Shown here: in pieces, positions 34,212 through 42,718 of the stretch | Layout of the letters: each line of letters begins with the position of its first letter | How positions within the stretch are numbered: position 1 is the first letter of the stretch | Source of the DNA: Flammeovirga yaeyamensis | Lineage (GTDB): Bacteria; Bacteroidota; Bacteroidia; Cytophagales; Flammeovirgaceae | Direction: 5' to 3' | Assembly: GCF_018736045.1 (NCBI RefSeq) | Contig: NZ_CP076133.1 | Coordinates: 1,550,001-1,614,000, forward strand | DNA length: 64,000 nucleotides | Translations under genes and position numbers: made by a program | Notes under the pieces: model-generated | Databases searched by the model: none | Told to the model about the DNA's origin: nothing | What the model saw: only the letters and a program-made list of their open reading frames with translations

Positions 34212-34502
34212 ATAATTTTTTGAAATAATGAATTGAGGAGGCTAAATCATATACTCAATCTTTTTCGTATCAATAACCCAGGAATGAATTCCTTTGCTCT
34301 TGATACAAGGTTCGATTAAATCACTTGTAGCCTCTTTTATCCCAATATTATTCTATATAATGATTTACAAGATATATATAATCTATTCATCAATATACAT
34401 AGATATAAAGGCTATTGGAAATAAAATAAATGTGATAAGTATGGATCTAAAAATGTTGAATGATTCACTTAGAATAGTCATTTTTAGATGATTAAGAATT
34501 CG
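34212..34502. other. Intergenic region, no gene recognised
   Basis: 291 bases between the MATE gene start and the 34503 gene. It must carry the promoter of the MATE-gshF operon. A 65-codon plus-strand frame inside it is hydrophobic but lacks any family trait, so I do not call it. I see no repeats or clear hairpins. Confidence 0.4.
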
Positions 34503-34913
34503 TTATAGTCGTAGCTGACAGAGCCAAAAGATATACTGATGATATCTTTTTGATAATATATCGAGGGTAAAGTCTTTTAAAGTAATGAATCCATATGCCT
34601 TATTACTTGCAAATAAATTACTAAGAAATGCCTGAGGATCGTTTTCTAAATTTGTCAAGAAATACGGCCCAACAGAAGAATGTATACTAAGAACAGATCC
34701 AGCCAAAGGCTTGTTCTCAGTTGGTAAACAACATTGTGTCTGATTACCTTGTTTTGCTATCTGAGCGATTTCTTGAAAGAAAATCACTTTATCATTTTCT
34801 TTTTTTAGTTTACAACAAGTCTCTTGTTCCTTTTCGCTTAATAACAAAAAGGCAATCAATGACATGCTGAAAGCCAAAGAAATCTTTACGATATGTGATA
34901 AGTTCTTTTTCAT
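34503..34913 (-). CDS. Hypothetical membrane-anchored protein with CC pairs
   Basis: 136 residues from the ATG at 34913 (MKKNLSHIVK); a longer frame up to 34985 has no RBS or typical start. One N-terminal membrane helix or signal peptide (about 8-26, AFSMSLIAFLLLS), followed by a cysteine pair (ETCCKLKKEN), a second pair (QTQCCLPTENKP) and a serine/leucine-rich rest (GSVLSIHSSVGPYFLTNL). Two CC motifs might bind a metal or form disulfides. No family recognised. It follows the 34993 gene by 79 bases on the same strand and may share its transcript. Confidence 0.5.
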   Translation of the reverse strand: MKKNLSHIVKISLAFSMSLIAFLLLSEKEQETCCKLKKENDKVIFFQEIAQIAKQGNQTQCCLPTENKPLAGSVLSIHSSVGPYFLTNLENDPQAFLSNLFASNKAYGFITLKDFTLDILSKRYHQYIFWLCQLRL

Positions 34914-34992
34914 TAATCTAATAAAAACGAAATATATGAATAAATGTTCATGTATTAATTCGTAATTTAAATTTATTAACCTCAAGTTTAGT

Positions 34993-35685
34993 TTAATCTA
35001 AAACTTCCTCAGGTGTATAAGTGATCTTCTGATTATTATTTACTATGGATAATAAATTATAGATAGTCCATGGTATTATCCCTAAAACAGTGGTTGAAAC
35101 CAACCAAAAGATTGGATTTGACTGATCCTTTTTTAAAGTTTTATAAAAAACTGGAATTATAAATATGATTGAGATTAAAATATTAAAAATAGGAGATGAC
35201 ATGGATATAAAACTTTGCTCGTGTATTGTTAAGTTTATTTCGAATAGTCTTTGTGTAAAATCAGATTTATGTATGTAAAAATTCAACAATAAAGGATTGA
35301 GTGTTACAAAAGACCACGCGATTAGTATGAAAAAAGAAAACTTAAAAATAACCCTTTTATTAAAGGTGAAATTTTCTTTAATAGAAATAGTAAGGAAAAA
35401 AACTAACCCTATCCATGAATTAGTTAATACAATAATAACCAAATATAATGGGTTGTAACTTGATTTTTTTGCATAAATGTAAACCCACAAAGAAATTAAT
35501 ATCCATCCTAACTGAGTTGGTAAATAAGCTATAAAACTGTATAACAAATCGAAAAAGGATAACTCTTCGCTTGATAAACTCTGTAAAAATTTAGCTAATA
35601 CTCCTTCAAGAACAACCTCCGGTGATTGAAAAAAAAGAATTAGTAAAACTGTAATAAGTAAAAGCGAATTTTGTAGAAGTTTCAT
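34993..35685 (-). CDS. Hypothetical polytopic membrane protein
   Basis: 230 residues with six predicted helices: 5-22, 42-65, 75-95 (YLVIIVLTNSWIGLVFFLTISI), 110-130, 158-178 and 187-205. No charged motifs or conserved blocks that I recognise. The short loops suggest a small channel-like or scaffolding membrane protein. It is 38 bases downstream of the GyrI-like gene on the same strand, so it may be co-transcribed with it. Function unknown. Confidence 0.55.
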   Translation of the reverse strand: MKLLQNSLLLITVLLILFFQSPEVVLEGVLAKFLQSLSSEELSFFDLLYSFIAYLPTQLGWILISLWVYIYAKKSSYNPLYLVIIVLTNSWIGLVFFLTISIKENFTFNKRVIFKFSFFILIAWSFVTLNPLLLNFYIHKSDFTQRLFEINLTIHEQSFISMSSPIFNILISIIFIIPVFYKTLKKDQSNPIFWLVSTTVLGIIPWTIYNLLSIVNNNQKITYTPEEVLD

Positions 35686-35723
35686 TTCAGTTGAATAGTT
35701 TATTTATGAGATATAATCAAATA

Positions 35724-36359
35724 TTACTCTTCTAACTGAAACCTCAAAACAGTCTTCAACTTTTCTGTAGGCACTTTTCTAAAATCAGATAAATAAATTT
35801 CTCTATGTATTTTTGATTTTCTTTTTACTTTCATCTCCCCTGCGTATTGTTCCATCAATTCAAAACTTGCAGGTTCATCATCATAACTACCCATGTGCAA
35901 CAATTGGATGCATTTACCATCAGTAATCTTTTCAAACCTTAATTGTTCTAGTAACGGATTTGGCTTTTTCTTTTTAGTAAGTTCTAAAATTTCATCAAAG
36001 AATTCTTTACTTATGAAATCAGGTTGACGAATCATTAAGTCGAAAACTAAATCGTCTTTGTTTAATTGTCCGTTAAAATTCTTTTTTGCTTCATCATTAA
36101 TATCCCACACCCCCTCTAGCGGATAAACCGTCCAATCTATATAATCTGAGGGTGGGTTGTCCAATTTCTTCATGGTCATTTTGATAGCATACGCAACACT
36201 ATATAAGGCTCCGATACATTCTTGAAAAAAGTCACTATTGGGATTGCCTTCACCACTAATTACAATGAATTGATATTCGGGAACATCAATAATCTCGGGC
36301 TTAGTTTTAGGTTGATAAATAGTTTTTTCTTTTTTTCTCCATTCGAATTTCATCTTCAT
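35724..36359 (-). CDS. GyrI-like small-molecule-binding protein
   Basis: About 211 residues from the ATG at 36359 (MKMKFEWRKKEKTIYQPK). The pattern KPEIIDVPEYQFIVISGEGNPNSDFFQECIGALYSVAYAIKM and the later GVWDINDEA, RFEKITDGKCIQLLHMGSYDDEPASFELM and REIYLSDFRKV match the GyrI-like (Lin2189-type) family. These proteins bind small hydrophobic compounds in a SOUL-like cavity and can have hydrolytic activity, but the ligand here is unknown. Cytoplasmic. The 5' end overlaps the 3' end of the upstream small membrane gene by about 50 bases in another frame. Confidence 0.83.
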   Translation of the reverse strand: MKMKFEWRKKEKTIYQPKTKPEIIDVPEYQFIVISGEGNPNSDFFQECIGALYSVAYAIKMTMKKLDNPPSDYIDWTVYPLEGVWDINDEAKKNFNGQLNKDDLVFDLMIRQPDFISKEFFDEILELTKKKKPNPLLEQLRFEKITDGKCIQLLHMGSYDDEPASFELMEQYAGEMKVKRKSKIHREIYLSDFRKVPTEKLKTVLRFQLEE

Positions 36360-36675
36360 TAGGTTTAAATTTTTGATAATAAATGTACCCAATTTGCATT
36401 AAGCCAATCACCCAAAATAAAGGGATTTTAAACATGAGCCAAAGAAAATTAGTGCCATCTCTTACTAATCCATCAAAATAGATATGATATTCTATTTGAA
36501 GTTTTATTGATATGTAAGGAATTACGAGACCATACAATAGTAGTATTACAGGAATACTAATCCATGTGGTAATTTTTTCTAACTGTATTTTAGTATTTAT
36601 GTATAGCCCTAGAGTAAATAATAATAAGTCAAAAATACAGAGAAAATAAAGAATAGATAAGTCGATATTAACCAT
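36307..36675 (-). CDS. Small membrane protein of unknown function
   Basis: 122 residues from the ATG at 36675 (MVNIDLSILYFLC). Three or four hydrophobic helices (about 5-25, 36-58, 80-100) and a basic tail (KPNEDEIRMEKKRKNYLST). The last part of the gene overlaps the start of the GyrI-like gene by 46-53 bases. This is unusual, but the composition is convincing for a membrane protein. It is likely the first gene of a transcript with the GyrI-like and 34993 genes. No family recognised. Confidence 0.5.
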   Translation of the reverse strand: MVNIDLSILYFLCIFDLLLFTLGLYINTKIQLEKITTWISIPVILLLYGLVIPYISIKLQIEYHIYFDGLVRDGTNFLWLMFKIPLFWVIGLMQIGYIYYQKFKPNEDEIRMEKKRKNYLST

Positions 36676-36821
36676 TAGATAAAAAATAACTGTCAATTAA
36701 GTTAGTACTAGTCGTATTTATGGGGAAATGAAATATTTGTTATACAAATTATTTCTATAGCAAATCTATATGTTTTATTTCAATGATCCAAAGAATTAAA
36801 AGCATAAAATACATGAACATT

Positions 36822-36869
36822 TCTAAAAATAAAGGCTTCCTATACTTGAGTTTTATAAGAAGCCTTTAT
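36822..36869 (-). terminator. Terminator of the M50-TPR gene
   Basis: An 11-bp perfect stem (ATAAAGGCTTC at 36829-36839 pairs with 36859-36869) with a 19-base loop and a T run on the minus strand, 7 bases after the stop. Confidence 0.82.
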
Positions 36870-36876
36870 GTAATGA

Positions 36877-38094
36877 TTATTCAACAGTTTCAGAATTCAT
36901 TATTTTCATTTCCCATTTATTTTTAGCTCGTTCGTATAAATACTTCTCATCAAAATCTAATAATGATAAATTTTCAAGGATGAATATTCTGTATTTTAAT
37001 GCTTTATCATCTTTACCTAATAGATAATAACCTAGAGCGATATAGATAGCATTCGTTAAAGTAGTGCTATTTGGGTAATTAAAATCAACATCCTTTTTTA
37101 TGAGGTTAATCCCCTTTAAATAATGTCCTTTTTCGATTAATAAAGCCCCTCTAGTTCCTCTTATATCCTCTGTTTTCGAGTCCAATTGATAAGCCAATTG
37201 TGAATAGTGATTGGCTTCTTCTAATTTGTCCATTATCAAATAAGTCCAGCCAAGACTATTGTATATAATATTCTGAAACTTCTTTAAATTTTCCTCTTCA
37301 ATATGAGGTAAAAGTTCTTCTAAAATTGCTAAAGCTTTTTCGGTCTCTCCCAATTTTAAATAACAAGTACTTAAACCTGTATACATAACAGTGACTTTAT
37401 TTAATTCACTTTTTACTGCTTCTAAAATGACAACAGCTTCCTCATATTTCTTTTGTTCCATTAGATCGTAAGCATCTAATAAATCATTTACTTTACTGAA
37501 CTCAATTAGGTCTTCCATTTTTTTGAATGGAATTTTTGCGATTTGCAATCCATCAGAATCAACCTTTTGTCCTTTATAATAAAAACTATAGGGTATTAAT
37601 ACAGAAATTCCTAAAAGGAGATTTGTAATAACTATCAAAGAAGAAATATGAATACCTTCCGTAAATTCAGTGGAGAAATTGAATAATAAAAATAGAATTC
37701 CTGCGACTATTAGATTTAGTAAAAGACCACCTGCGATATAAAACCATAACTTAACTCTAATATTATCTGTATTATTAAAAGCAGCATGTGCATACCCTGA
37801 ATTGAAATTAGAATTAAAGGTGATTCTTATATTCTTCCATTTAAAATCAAATATCTTGAATCCTTTACCTAAAGTTAATCTTCTTGGACTTCCACCTACT
37901 ATATAGGCAAATAATAAATGACCAATTTCATGAATTAAGATGCCAAGCTTTATTGATAATTGAAATAATACAATGTTGAATCCTATATAAAAGAGGACAC
38001 TTGTTTCCTTACCTAAAAGATATATTAAACTCGAGAACAGTAGTATAACCCAATACATTTTCGGGAGTATGGCAAATAGGGTTTTCTTAAACAT
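36877..38094 (-). CDS. M50 (site-2 protease-like) membrane peptidase fused to TPRs
   Basis: 405 residues. Membrane helices near 12-28 and 33-62 carry the zinc motif HEIGH at 55-59; AGGLLLN near 121-127 matches the AGPxxN position and IPYSFYYKGQKVDSDG (167-182) matches the NxxPxxxxDG metal-binding motif, ending D181-G182, so the catalytic core of a site-2 protease is complete. The C-terminal part (about 200-400) has helical TPR-like repeats (YDLMEQKKYEEAVVILEAV, LGETEKALAILEELL, LGWTYLIMDKLEEANHY). The TPRs may present a substrate or partner. Fusions of this kind are uncommon. It is transcribed alone and has a strong terminator. Confidence 0.8.
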   Translation of the reverse strand: MFKKTLFAILPKMYWVILLFSSLIYLLGKETSVLFYIGFNIVLFQLSIKLGILIHEIGHLLFAYIVGGSPRRLTLGKGFKIFDFKWKNIRITFNSNFNSGYAHAAFNNTDNIRVKLWFYIAGGLLLNLIVAGILFLLFNFSTEFTEGIHISSLIVITNLLLGISVLIPYSFYYKGQKVDSDGLQIAKIPFKKMEDLIEFSKVNDLLDAYDLMEQKKYEEAVVILEAVKSELNKVTVMYTGLSTCYLKLGETEKALAILEELLPHIEEENLKKFQNIIYNSLGWTYLIMDKLEEANHYSQLAYQLDSKTEDIRGTRGALLIEKGHYLKGINLIKKDVDFNYPNSTTLTNAIYIALGYYLLGKDDKALKYRIFILENLSLLDFDEKYLYERAKNKWEMKIMNSETVE

Positions 38095-38444
38095 AGAGAA
38101 GTCTATTGATAATTAGTTTATTACTTTTTGTTTGCTGATCTAATTTATGAATATTAAATCATATGACAATAAATATGTCATTTGAATATTTATTATAAAA
38201 AATAAATTGAATTTTTTGAAGTGATATTTGTATTACATTTAGACATATAGTGTAAACAGTACGTTATTATAAATCACTGATATTACGATAGTTAAAGCAA
38301 TTGTTAAATTAATTAAACAAATTACAAGAATAATACATTAAAAATATTAATGCTTAACATAAAATCAATTAATCGTTTTTATGGTATAAATGTTAATTAA
38401 TTTCAGATTTTTGCTTTCAGTTACTAAATCATCAAGTATTGAAA
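38095..38444. other. Intergenic region between divergent genes, regulatory candidate
   Basis: 350 bases that must hold the promoters of the M50 gene (leftward) and the SulP gene (rightward). Inverted repeat ATGACA-N7-TGTCAT at 38163-38181 could be an operator. A GATATTTG at 38223-38230 is one mismatch from TAnnTTTG but is far from the SulP start. No gene, tRNA or large repeat is seen. Confidence 0.4.
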
Positions 38445-40640
38445 ATGATTAACAAGAACATAAAGTCTAACTTCATCTCAGGCTTTTTAGTATTTCTAAT
38501 TGCGCTACCTCTTTGTTTAGGAATTGCAAAAGCAAGTGGGTTTCCACCCATCGCGGGTATATACACTGCAGTTATAGGAGGATTAGTTGTTACTTTTTTA
38601 TCTAAAGCACCACTAGCCATCAAAGGTCCTGCAGCAGGACTAATTGCTATTGCCATCGGAGCTGTGGATGAATTGGGAGGAGATGATCCTATCTTAGGTT
38701 ACAAACTTACTTTAGCAGTTATCGTTATCTCAGGCTTACTTCAAATAGCCATGGGGTTTGCAAAATTTGGTAAAATGGGTGACATGTTCCCCATATCAGT
38801 GATTAGAGGCATGCTTGCTGCAATTGGTGTGATCATCATTAGTAAGCAAATACATGTTATTTTAGGTGTGGTTCCTTCAGCAAAATCACCTTGGGGACTT
38901 TTGGCAGAAATACCACATAGTATTCTGAATTTAAATCCTAAAGTTGCCGTCATTGGTGTACTAAGCTTAGCTTTATTATTTGTACATCCATTGATAAAAA
39001 ATAAGACAGTAAATAAACTACCTGCCCCCCTATTAATATTGTTATTAGCTATTCCATTAGGATTTGTATTTAATTTATCAAATGAACATAGTTATACACT
39101 TGGATCTTTAGATTTCGAAATTTCACCGTCACAATATTTAGTAGTTCTCCCTGAGAACTTTTTTAGTGGCATTACTTTTCCAGATTTCTCTCAATTATTA
39201 AGTTATACATCTATCAAGTATATCATTATGTTTGCTTTGGTGGGTAGTATAGAATCTGTACTAAGTGCCAAGGCGATTGATGCTTTAGATCCTAACGATA
39301 GAGTGACCAACCTTAATAAAGATTTGGTTGCTGTAGGTATTGGTAATACAATAGCCGGAATGATTGGTGGTTTACCTATGATCTCTGAAATTGTAAGAAG
39401 TTCTGCCAATATTAATGCTGGAGCAAAAGGAAGAATGAGTAACTTCTACCATGGTTTGTTCCTTTTCTTATTTGTATTATTGGCTGCAGCAGTTATTAAA
39501 ACTATACCAAATGCAGCGTTAGCGGCTATGCTAGTATTTACAGGTTTAAAATTAGCTTCTCCACAAGAGTTTATAAAAATAAAGAATGTTGGTTTTGATC
39601 AACTATTACAGTTCCTTACTACATTGATTGTTACTCTATGGACGGATCTACTTGTTGGTGTAGCTTCTGGTATAGTATTAAAGATAGTTATAGAACTTGT
39701 ACAGGGTGTTAAACTGAATGAAATGTTCCAGTTGAATACTCAGGTTTCTGCAAGCAAAGATGGTTTGGTGATTAAATTTAACGGTATTGCCTCTTTTATC
39801 AATTATCTAAAATTCAAATCACTTATTGATGCTCAACCAAAGAATCAAAAAATAATATTAGATTTTAGTGATTGTTTCTTTATTGACCATACATTTTTGA
39901 ATAACATCAACAATATTCAGAATAAGTTTACTAAAGAAGGTGGTGAGTTAATAAAGGTCGGATTTGAAAAGCATCACTTCCAATCTCAGCATCACCTATC
40001 TTCAAGAAGATTAGTCACTAATCCTTTACAAGAGAATACTCCTGAAGAATTAACTAAAAGAGCACAATCTATTAAGGAATTTGCTGAATCTCATAATCTT
40101 GATTTCGAGGCCAACCTAAGCCCTTCTTTTGTTCGACCTTACTTAAGTGCATTTTCTATCCTTTCGAGATTAAGAAGAGCCAATAATTTCATCTTAGGTA
40201 CAAGAGAACATTATAGCTTCATGATATTCGATATCACATATGTTAAAGCAGATGATTTCTCTACAGAAACAACTACTGCAACTATCGCTTTGGTCTTTAA
40301 TATTGCAAAAGGTGGTATTCCTGATTTCTATACCCAGGATAAAAGTAATTTTTCTAACTTAAAGACGAAATATGATATGGATTTGATGGAGAAATCTAAT
40401 CTCACGCCTTTCAATATTTACGGCAATAATGAGGAACTTATTGATACTTTCTTCACATCAGATATTATTTCTTTAATCGCAGAACAACCTTATAGAATTG
40501 AATGTAAACGTCGTGAGATGTTGATTCATAAAGAATGGGGCTTGTTATCAGAAGGTAAATCGATGGAATACATGTTATCGTTTGTCGATAACCTAGGTAA
40601 TGAAGTCGTTAAGAAAAGATTTGAAGAAGCTCAAGTATAA
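38445..40640 (+). CDS. SulP family anion transporter with STAS and C-terminal extension
   Basis: 731 residues from the ATG at 38445 (an in-frame TTG sits 6 bases upstream). Residues 1-430 carry the SulP core of 10-14 helices: SGFLVFLIALPLCLGIA near the start, GPAAGLIAIAIGA, SAKAIDALDP, GNTIAGMIGGLPMISEIVRSSANINAGAKGRMSN and AALAAMLVFTG. A STAS domain follows (about 440-520; KIILDFSDCFFIDHTFLNNI). After it, about 200 more residues (SHNLDFEANLSPSFVRPY ... QPYRIECKRREMLIHKEWGL) match nothing I recognise, so the protein is longer than a standard SulP. Substrate is likely sulfate or bicarbonate; a carbonic anhydrase is not nearby. Inner membrane. Confidence 0.9.
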   Translation: MINKNIKSNFISGFLVFLIALPLCLGIAKASGFPPIAGIYTAVIGGLVVTFLSKAPLAIKGPAAGLIAIAIGAVDELGGDDPILGYKLTLAVIVISGLLQIAMGFAKFGKMGDMFPISVIRGMLAAIGVIIISKQIHVILGVVPSAKSPWGLLAEIPHSILNLNPKVAVIGVLSLALLFVHPLIKNKTVNKLPAPLLILLLAIPLGFVFNLSNEHSYTLGSLDFEISPSQYLVVLPENFFSGITFPDFSQLLSYTSIKYIIMFALVGSIESVLSAKAIDALDPNDRVTNLNKDLVAVGIGNTIAGMIGGLPMISEIVRSSANINAGAKGRMSNFYHGLFLFLFVLLAAAVIKTIPNAALAAMLVFTGLKLASPQEFIKIKNVGFDQLLQFLTTLIVTLWTDLLVGVASGIVLKIVIELVQGVKLNEMFQLNTQVSASKDGLVIKFNGIASFINYLKFKSLIDAQPKNQKIILDFSDCFFIDHTFLNNINNIQNKFTKEGGELIKVGFEKHHFQSQHHLSSRRLVTNPLQENTPEELTKRAQSIKEFAESHNLDFEANLSPSFVRPYLSAFSILSRLRRANNFILGTREHYSFMIFDITYVKADDFSTETTTATIALVFNIAKGGIPDFYTQDKSNFSNLKTKYDMDLMEKSNLTPFNIYGNNEELIDTFFTSDIISLIAEQPYRIECKRREMLIHKEWGLLSEGKSMEYMLSFVDNLGNEVVKKRFEEAQV

Positions 40641-40660
40641 TGCTTGAACATATTTATTAT

Positions 40661-40696
40661 AAAACACCCAATCTAGACAGGTTGGGTGTTTTTTTT
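40661..40696 (+). terminator. Terminator of the SulP gene
   Basis: An 11-bp stem (AAAACACCCAA at 40661-40671 pairs with 40682-40692) with a 10-base loop and a T run. Confidence 0.87.
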
Positions 40697-40748
40697 ATAA
40701 AAATAACAATAAATTCTTATGACCTATAATATTATTTTTTTTTTACTT

Positions 40749-41465
40749 TTAAATATTTTTTCTGAGTTGATTTTTGTAATAATGTCTCCATCTATTGGTA
40801 AATGCATTAGCTATAAATTCATCTTTAGGTTTTATGTATTCGAATTTTATGATATTACCTTTCTTGTATTTCAACACAATTACTTTATTTCTTTTTCTTA
40901 CCTGTATATTTTGATAATTTGGTTCATAAATTTTCCATTTTCCCGAGCGTTGTTGATTTCTAAATTTTCCACTTATTAAAAAATCATTTTGATTCATGTC
41001 AACATATATTCTGAAATTGCTATTCTGTTTCTTTTGTAATGTATGAAGAGCTTTTAATTCAAATTTAAAATTTTCAGTAGAATCTTTTTTCAGATGTTTA
41101 AAACATCCATTATTAATTCTAACAGCAATGTCTTTTAATGAATAAAAATTTAAATAAAATATATAAGTCTCATTTTCAATTGGTTCCCAATAACAATTAT
41201 CAAGTTTATCTATTTCGAGGAATTTAATATCTTGAGAAAGATCACCTTTAAAGACATCAGTAATCTTTATTTTAAAGGTAGTATAATCATCCTCTAATTC
41301 ATCTTGTATAATTTTATCTTCAATTTTGTTTATAATCATTACTTCTATAATAGCATTTGCATTATCATATTCATATAAATCAAAATTCTCAGGTAAATAA
41401 CAGCTACACGCCATTGTTTGGATTGAAACGAAAAGAAATGGTAGTAAGGCTAGTGTTTTAAGCAT
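40749..41465 (-). CDS. Secreted netrin/TIMP-like (NTR) domain protein
   Basis: 238 residues. The signal peptide ends at TMA, leaving an N-terminal cysteine motif CSCYLPENF (C20, C22). Together with YDNANAIIEVMIINKIEDK, TTFKIKITDVFKGDLSQDIKFLE, DNCYWEPIENETYIFYLNFY and NNGCF, this is the layout of the NTR/TIMP-like fold, whose N-terminal CxC forms disulfides with later cysteines. The C-terminal 80 residues contain a MORN-like strand (SGKFRNQQRSGKWKIYE). Bacterial NTR-like proteins have no settled function; protease inhibition is known only for animal relatives. It is third in a minus-strand group with two neighbours upstream at 3-base spacing or overlap. Confidence 0.68.
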   Translation of the reverse strand: MLKTLALLPFLFVSIQTMACSCYLPENFDLYEYDNANAIIEVMIINKIEDKIIQDELEDDYTTFKIKITDVFKGDLSQDIKFLEIDKLDNCYWEPIENETYIFYLNFYSLKDIAVRINNGCFKHLKKDSTENFKFELKALHTLQKKQNSNFRIYVDMNQNDFLISGKFRNQQRSGKWKIYEPNYQNIQVRKRNKVIVLKYKKGNIIKFEYIKPKDEFIANAFTNRWRHYYKNQLRKNI

Positions 41466-41468
41466 CTT

Positions 41469-42026
41469 TTATTTTAATAGTTTCGACATATCAACATCAC
41501 AATTTCTACAAAAAAAGCTAGTAGTATCATTTTTCAATAAGCCAATTATTGTAGAATCTTCATATTCATAAAAATACTGAATGTTCCAAGCAGCTGAATT
41601 ATAAGAGACTAACCTATTATCCATTATAAAATAATATGCTTCTTCATCTATACTTTTCTCATCGTCATAATAATACTTTCTTACAATCTTCTTTTTATTA
41701 TTTACTAAATAATTCTTTTCATCTACAAGAGGAAGCTGAGTTTGCCAACTAAAAATTTTTGAGATGTTATTTGTATCAATTTGAAAAGATTGACTAAAGA
41801 ATGATTCTTGACCATCTATTATTTCCAGACCAAAATAATGTTCTAATCTATTTTCTTTTTCTCTTATTATCAAACTACTTGTATCAGAACTCTGAAATTT
41901 GTTCATACTATAGCGTTCGATAATGACATTATGAACTTCTTCTTTTTTATGATTACATGATGGTAAAACCATAATGAACAATAGTAAAATATGAAGTAAA
42001 TACGTTTTTAACTTTTCATTTCTCAT
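41469..42026 (-). CDS. Lipoprotein of unknown function
   Basis: 185 residues. Lipobox VLPSC gives Cys24 as the likely lipidated residue. The mature part has alternating hydrophobic strands (HNVIIERYSMNKF, LIIREKENRLEHYFGLEII, YYFIMDNRLVSYNSAAWNIQYFYEYEDS) and a short C-terminal CRNC (residues 174-177). I recognise no family. It overlaps the PH-domain gene by 11 bases and precedes the NTR-like gene by 3 bases, so all three are one operon. Probably in the outer membrane or inner-membrane outer leaflet. Confidence 0.6.
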   Translation of the reverse strand: MRNEKLKTYLLHILLLFIMVLPSCNHKKEEVHNVIIERYSMNKFQSSDTSSLIIREKENRLEHYFGLEIIDGQESFFSQSFQIDTNNISKIFSWQTQLPLVDEKNYLVNNKKKIVRKYYYDDEKSIDEEAYYFIMDNRLVSYNSAAWNIQYFYEYEDSTIIGLLKNDTTSFFCRNCDVDMSKLLK

Positions 42027-42552
42027 TTTTCATTTCTTTCAAAAGATCTTTTATCTCTGTCAATAACTCCACAACTTGAGAGTCATTGGATACTTCAGTA
42101 ACTTTTTCTACTTTACTTTCATTTTTCAATAAAGCCCTTTGTTCCAAAACTTTATCTTTAAAATCTTGAGTATTTACAATACCCACCAATTTCATATCAC
42201 TCCCTTGAGGATTACTTTGTCCAGCTGTTTCGATTTTTAGAATACGAAGATCAAATATCCTTAGTAATGGGTTTTCTATGAAGGTGAGATCTTGAATGTT
42301 TTCAAGCGGAATGGTTTTTTCAACTTTGAACATCATCCCTTTTTTAAATTCAAGATGCTTAGAAGTTAGATTGCATTTGATATTCTTATAGTAACTGTGA
42401 CTTATATATTGTCCTAAACCTAAAATCCAAAAAGGAAGTAATGGAATACCAATAAATGATATTAGCAGAAGTACTGCTCCATAGGTAAACATATAGGCTT
42501 TAATCTTAGGGTTAAATTCCGCCGATTGTACGATTTCAGAGTGTGCTTGCAT
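42016..42552 (-). CDS. Membrane protein with bacterial PH domain
   Basis: 178 residues. Two adjacent helices (about 20-55, AYMFTYGAVLLLISFIGIPLLPFWILGLGQYI) and then a bPH2/YdbS-like domain (about 58-135; IKCNLTSKHLEFKKGMMFKVEKTIPLENIQDLTFIENPLLRIFDLRILKIETAG). The C-terminal 35 residues form a charged helix with a leucine pattern (QVVELLTEIKDLLKEMKNEK). Bacterial PH-like domains are found in stress-related membrane proteins and their ligand is mostly unknown. It is the first gene of the three-gene unit with the lipoprotein and NTR-like protein. Confidence 0.8.
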   Translation of the reverse strand: MQAHSEIVQSAEFNPKIKAYMFTYGAVLLLISFIGIPLLPFWILGLGQYISHSYYKNIKCNLTSKHLEFKKGMMFKVEKTIPLENIQDLTFIENPLLRIFDLRILKIETAGQSNPQGSDMKLVGIVNTQDFKDKVLEQRALLKNESKVEKVTEVSNDSQVVELLTEIKDLLKEMKNEK

Positions 42553-42700
42553 AGTATTTAATTTTCAATGGATCTCACAGAAACATTAAATAACTAAAGA
42601 TGTCATTATTAATGAGGAGTGAGAATATAGTTTAGTAATATAAAAATTCAATATGAAGAGAAAAGTAGTAAATAACAATGAAATACAAATTAAAATAATG

Positions 42701-42718
42701 TAATTATCATGATAATTA
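42701..42718. repeat. Perfect 18-bp palindrome at the end of the DUF2652 gene
   Basis: TAATTATCATGATAATTA is a perfect inverted repeat that overlaps the TAA stop of the 42716-43786 gene. No T run follows. It could be an operator for the divergent or downstream genes, or a weak terminator. Confidence 0.5.

Noticed and set aside
34294-34491. 65-codon plus-strand frame in the gap before MATE
   Set aside because: Ile-rich, with no family trait; looks like AT-driven chance.
40719-40979. Plus-strand frame over the end of the NTR-like gene
   Set aside because: Antisense to a better-supported gene and of odd hydrophobic composition.
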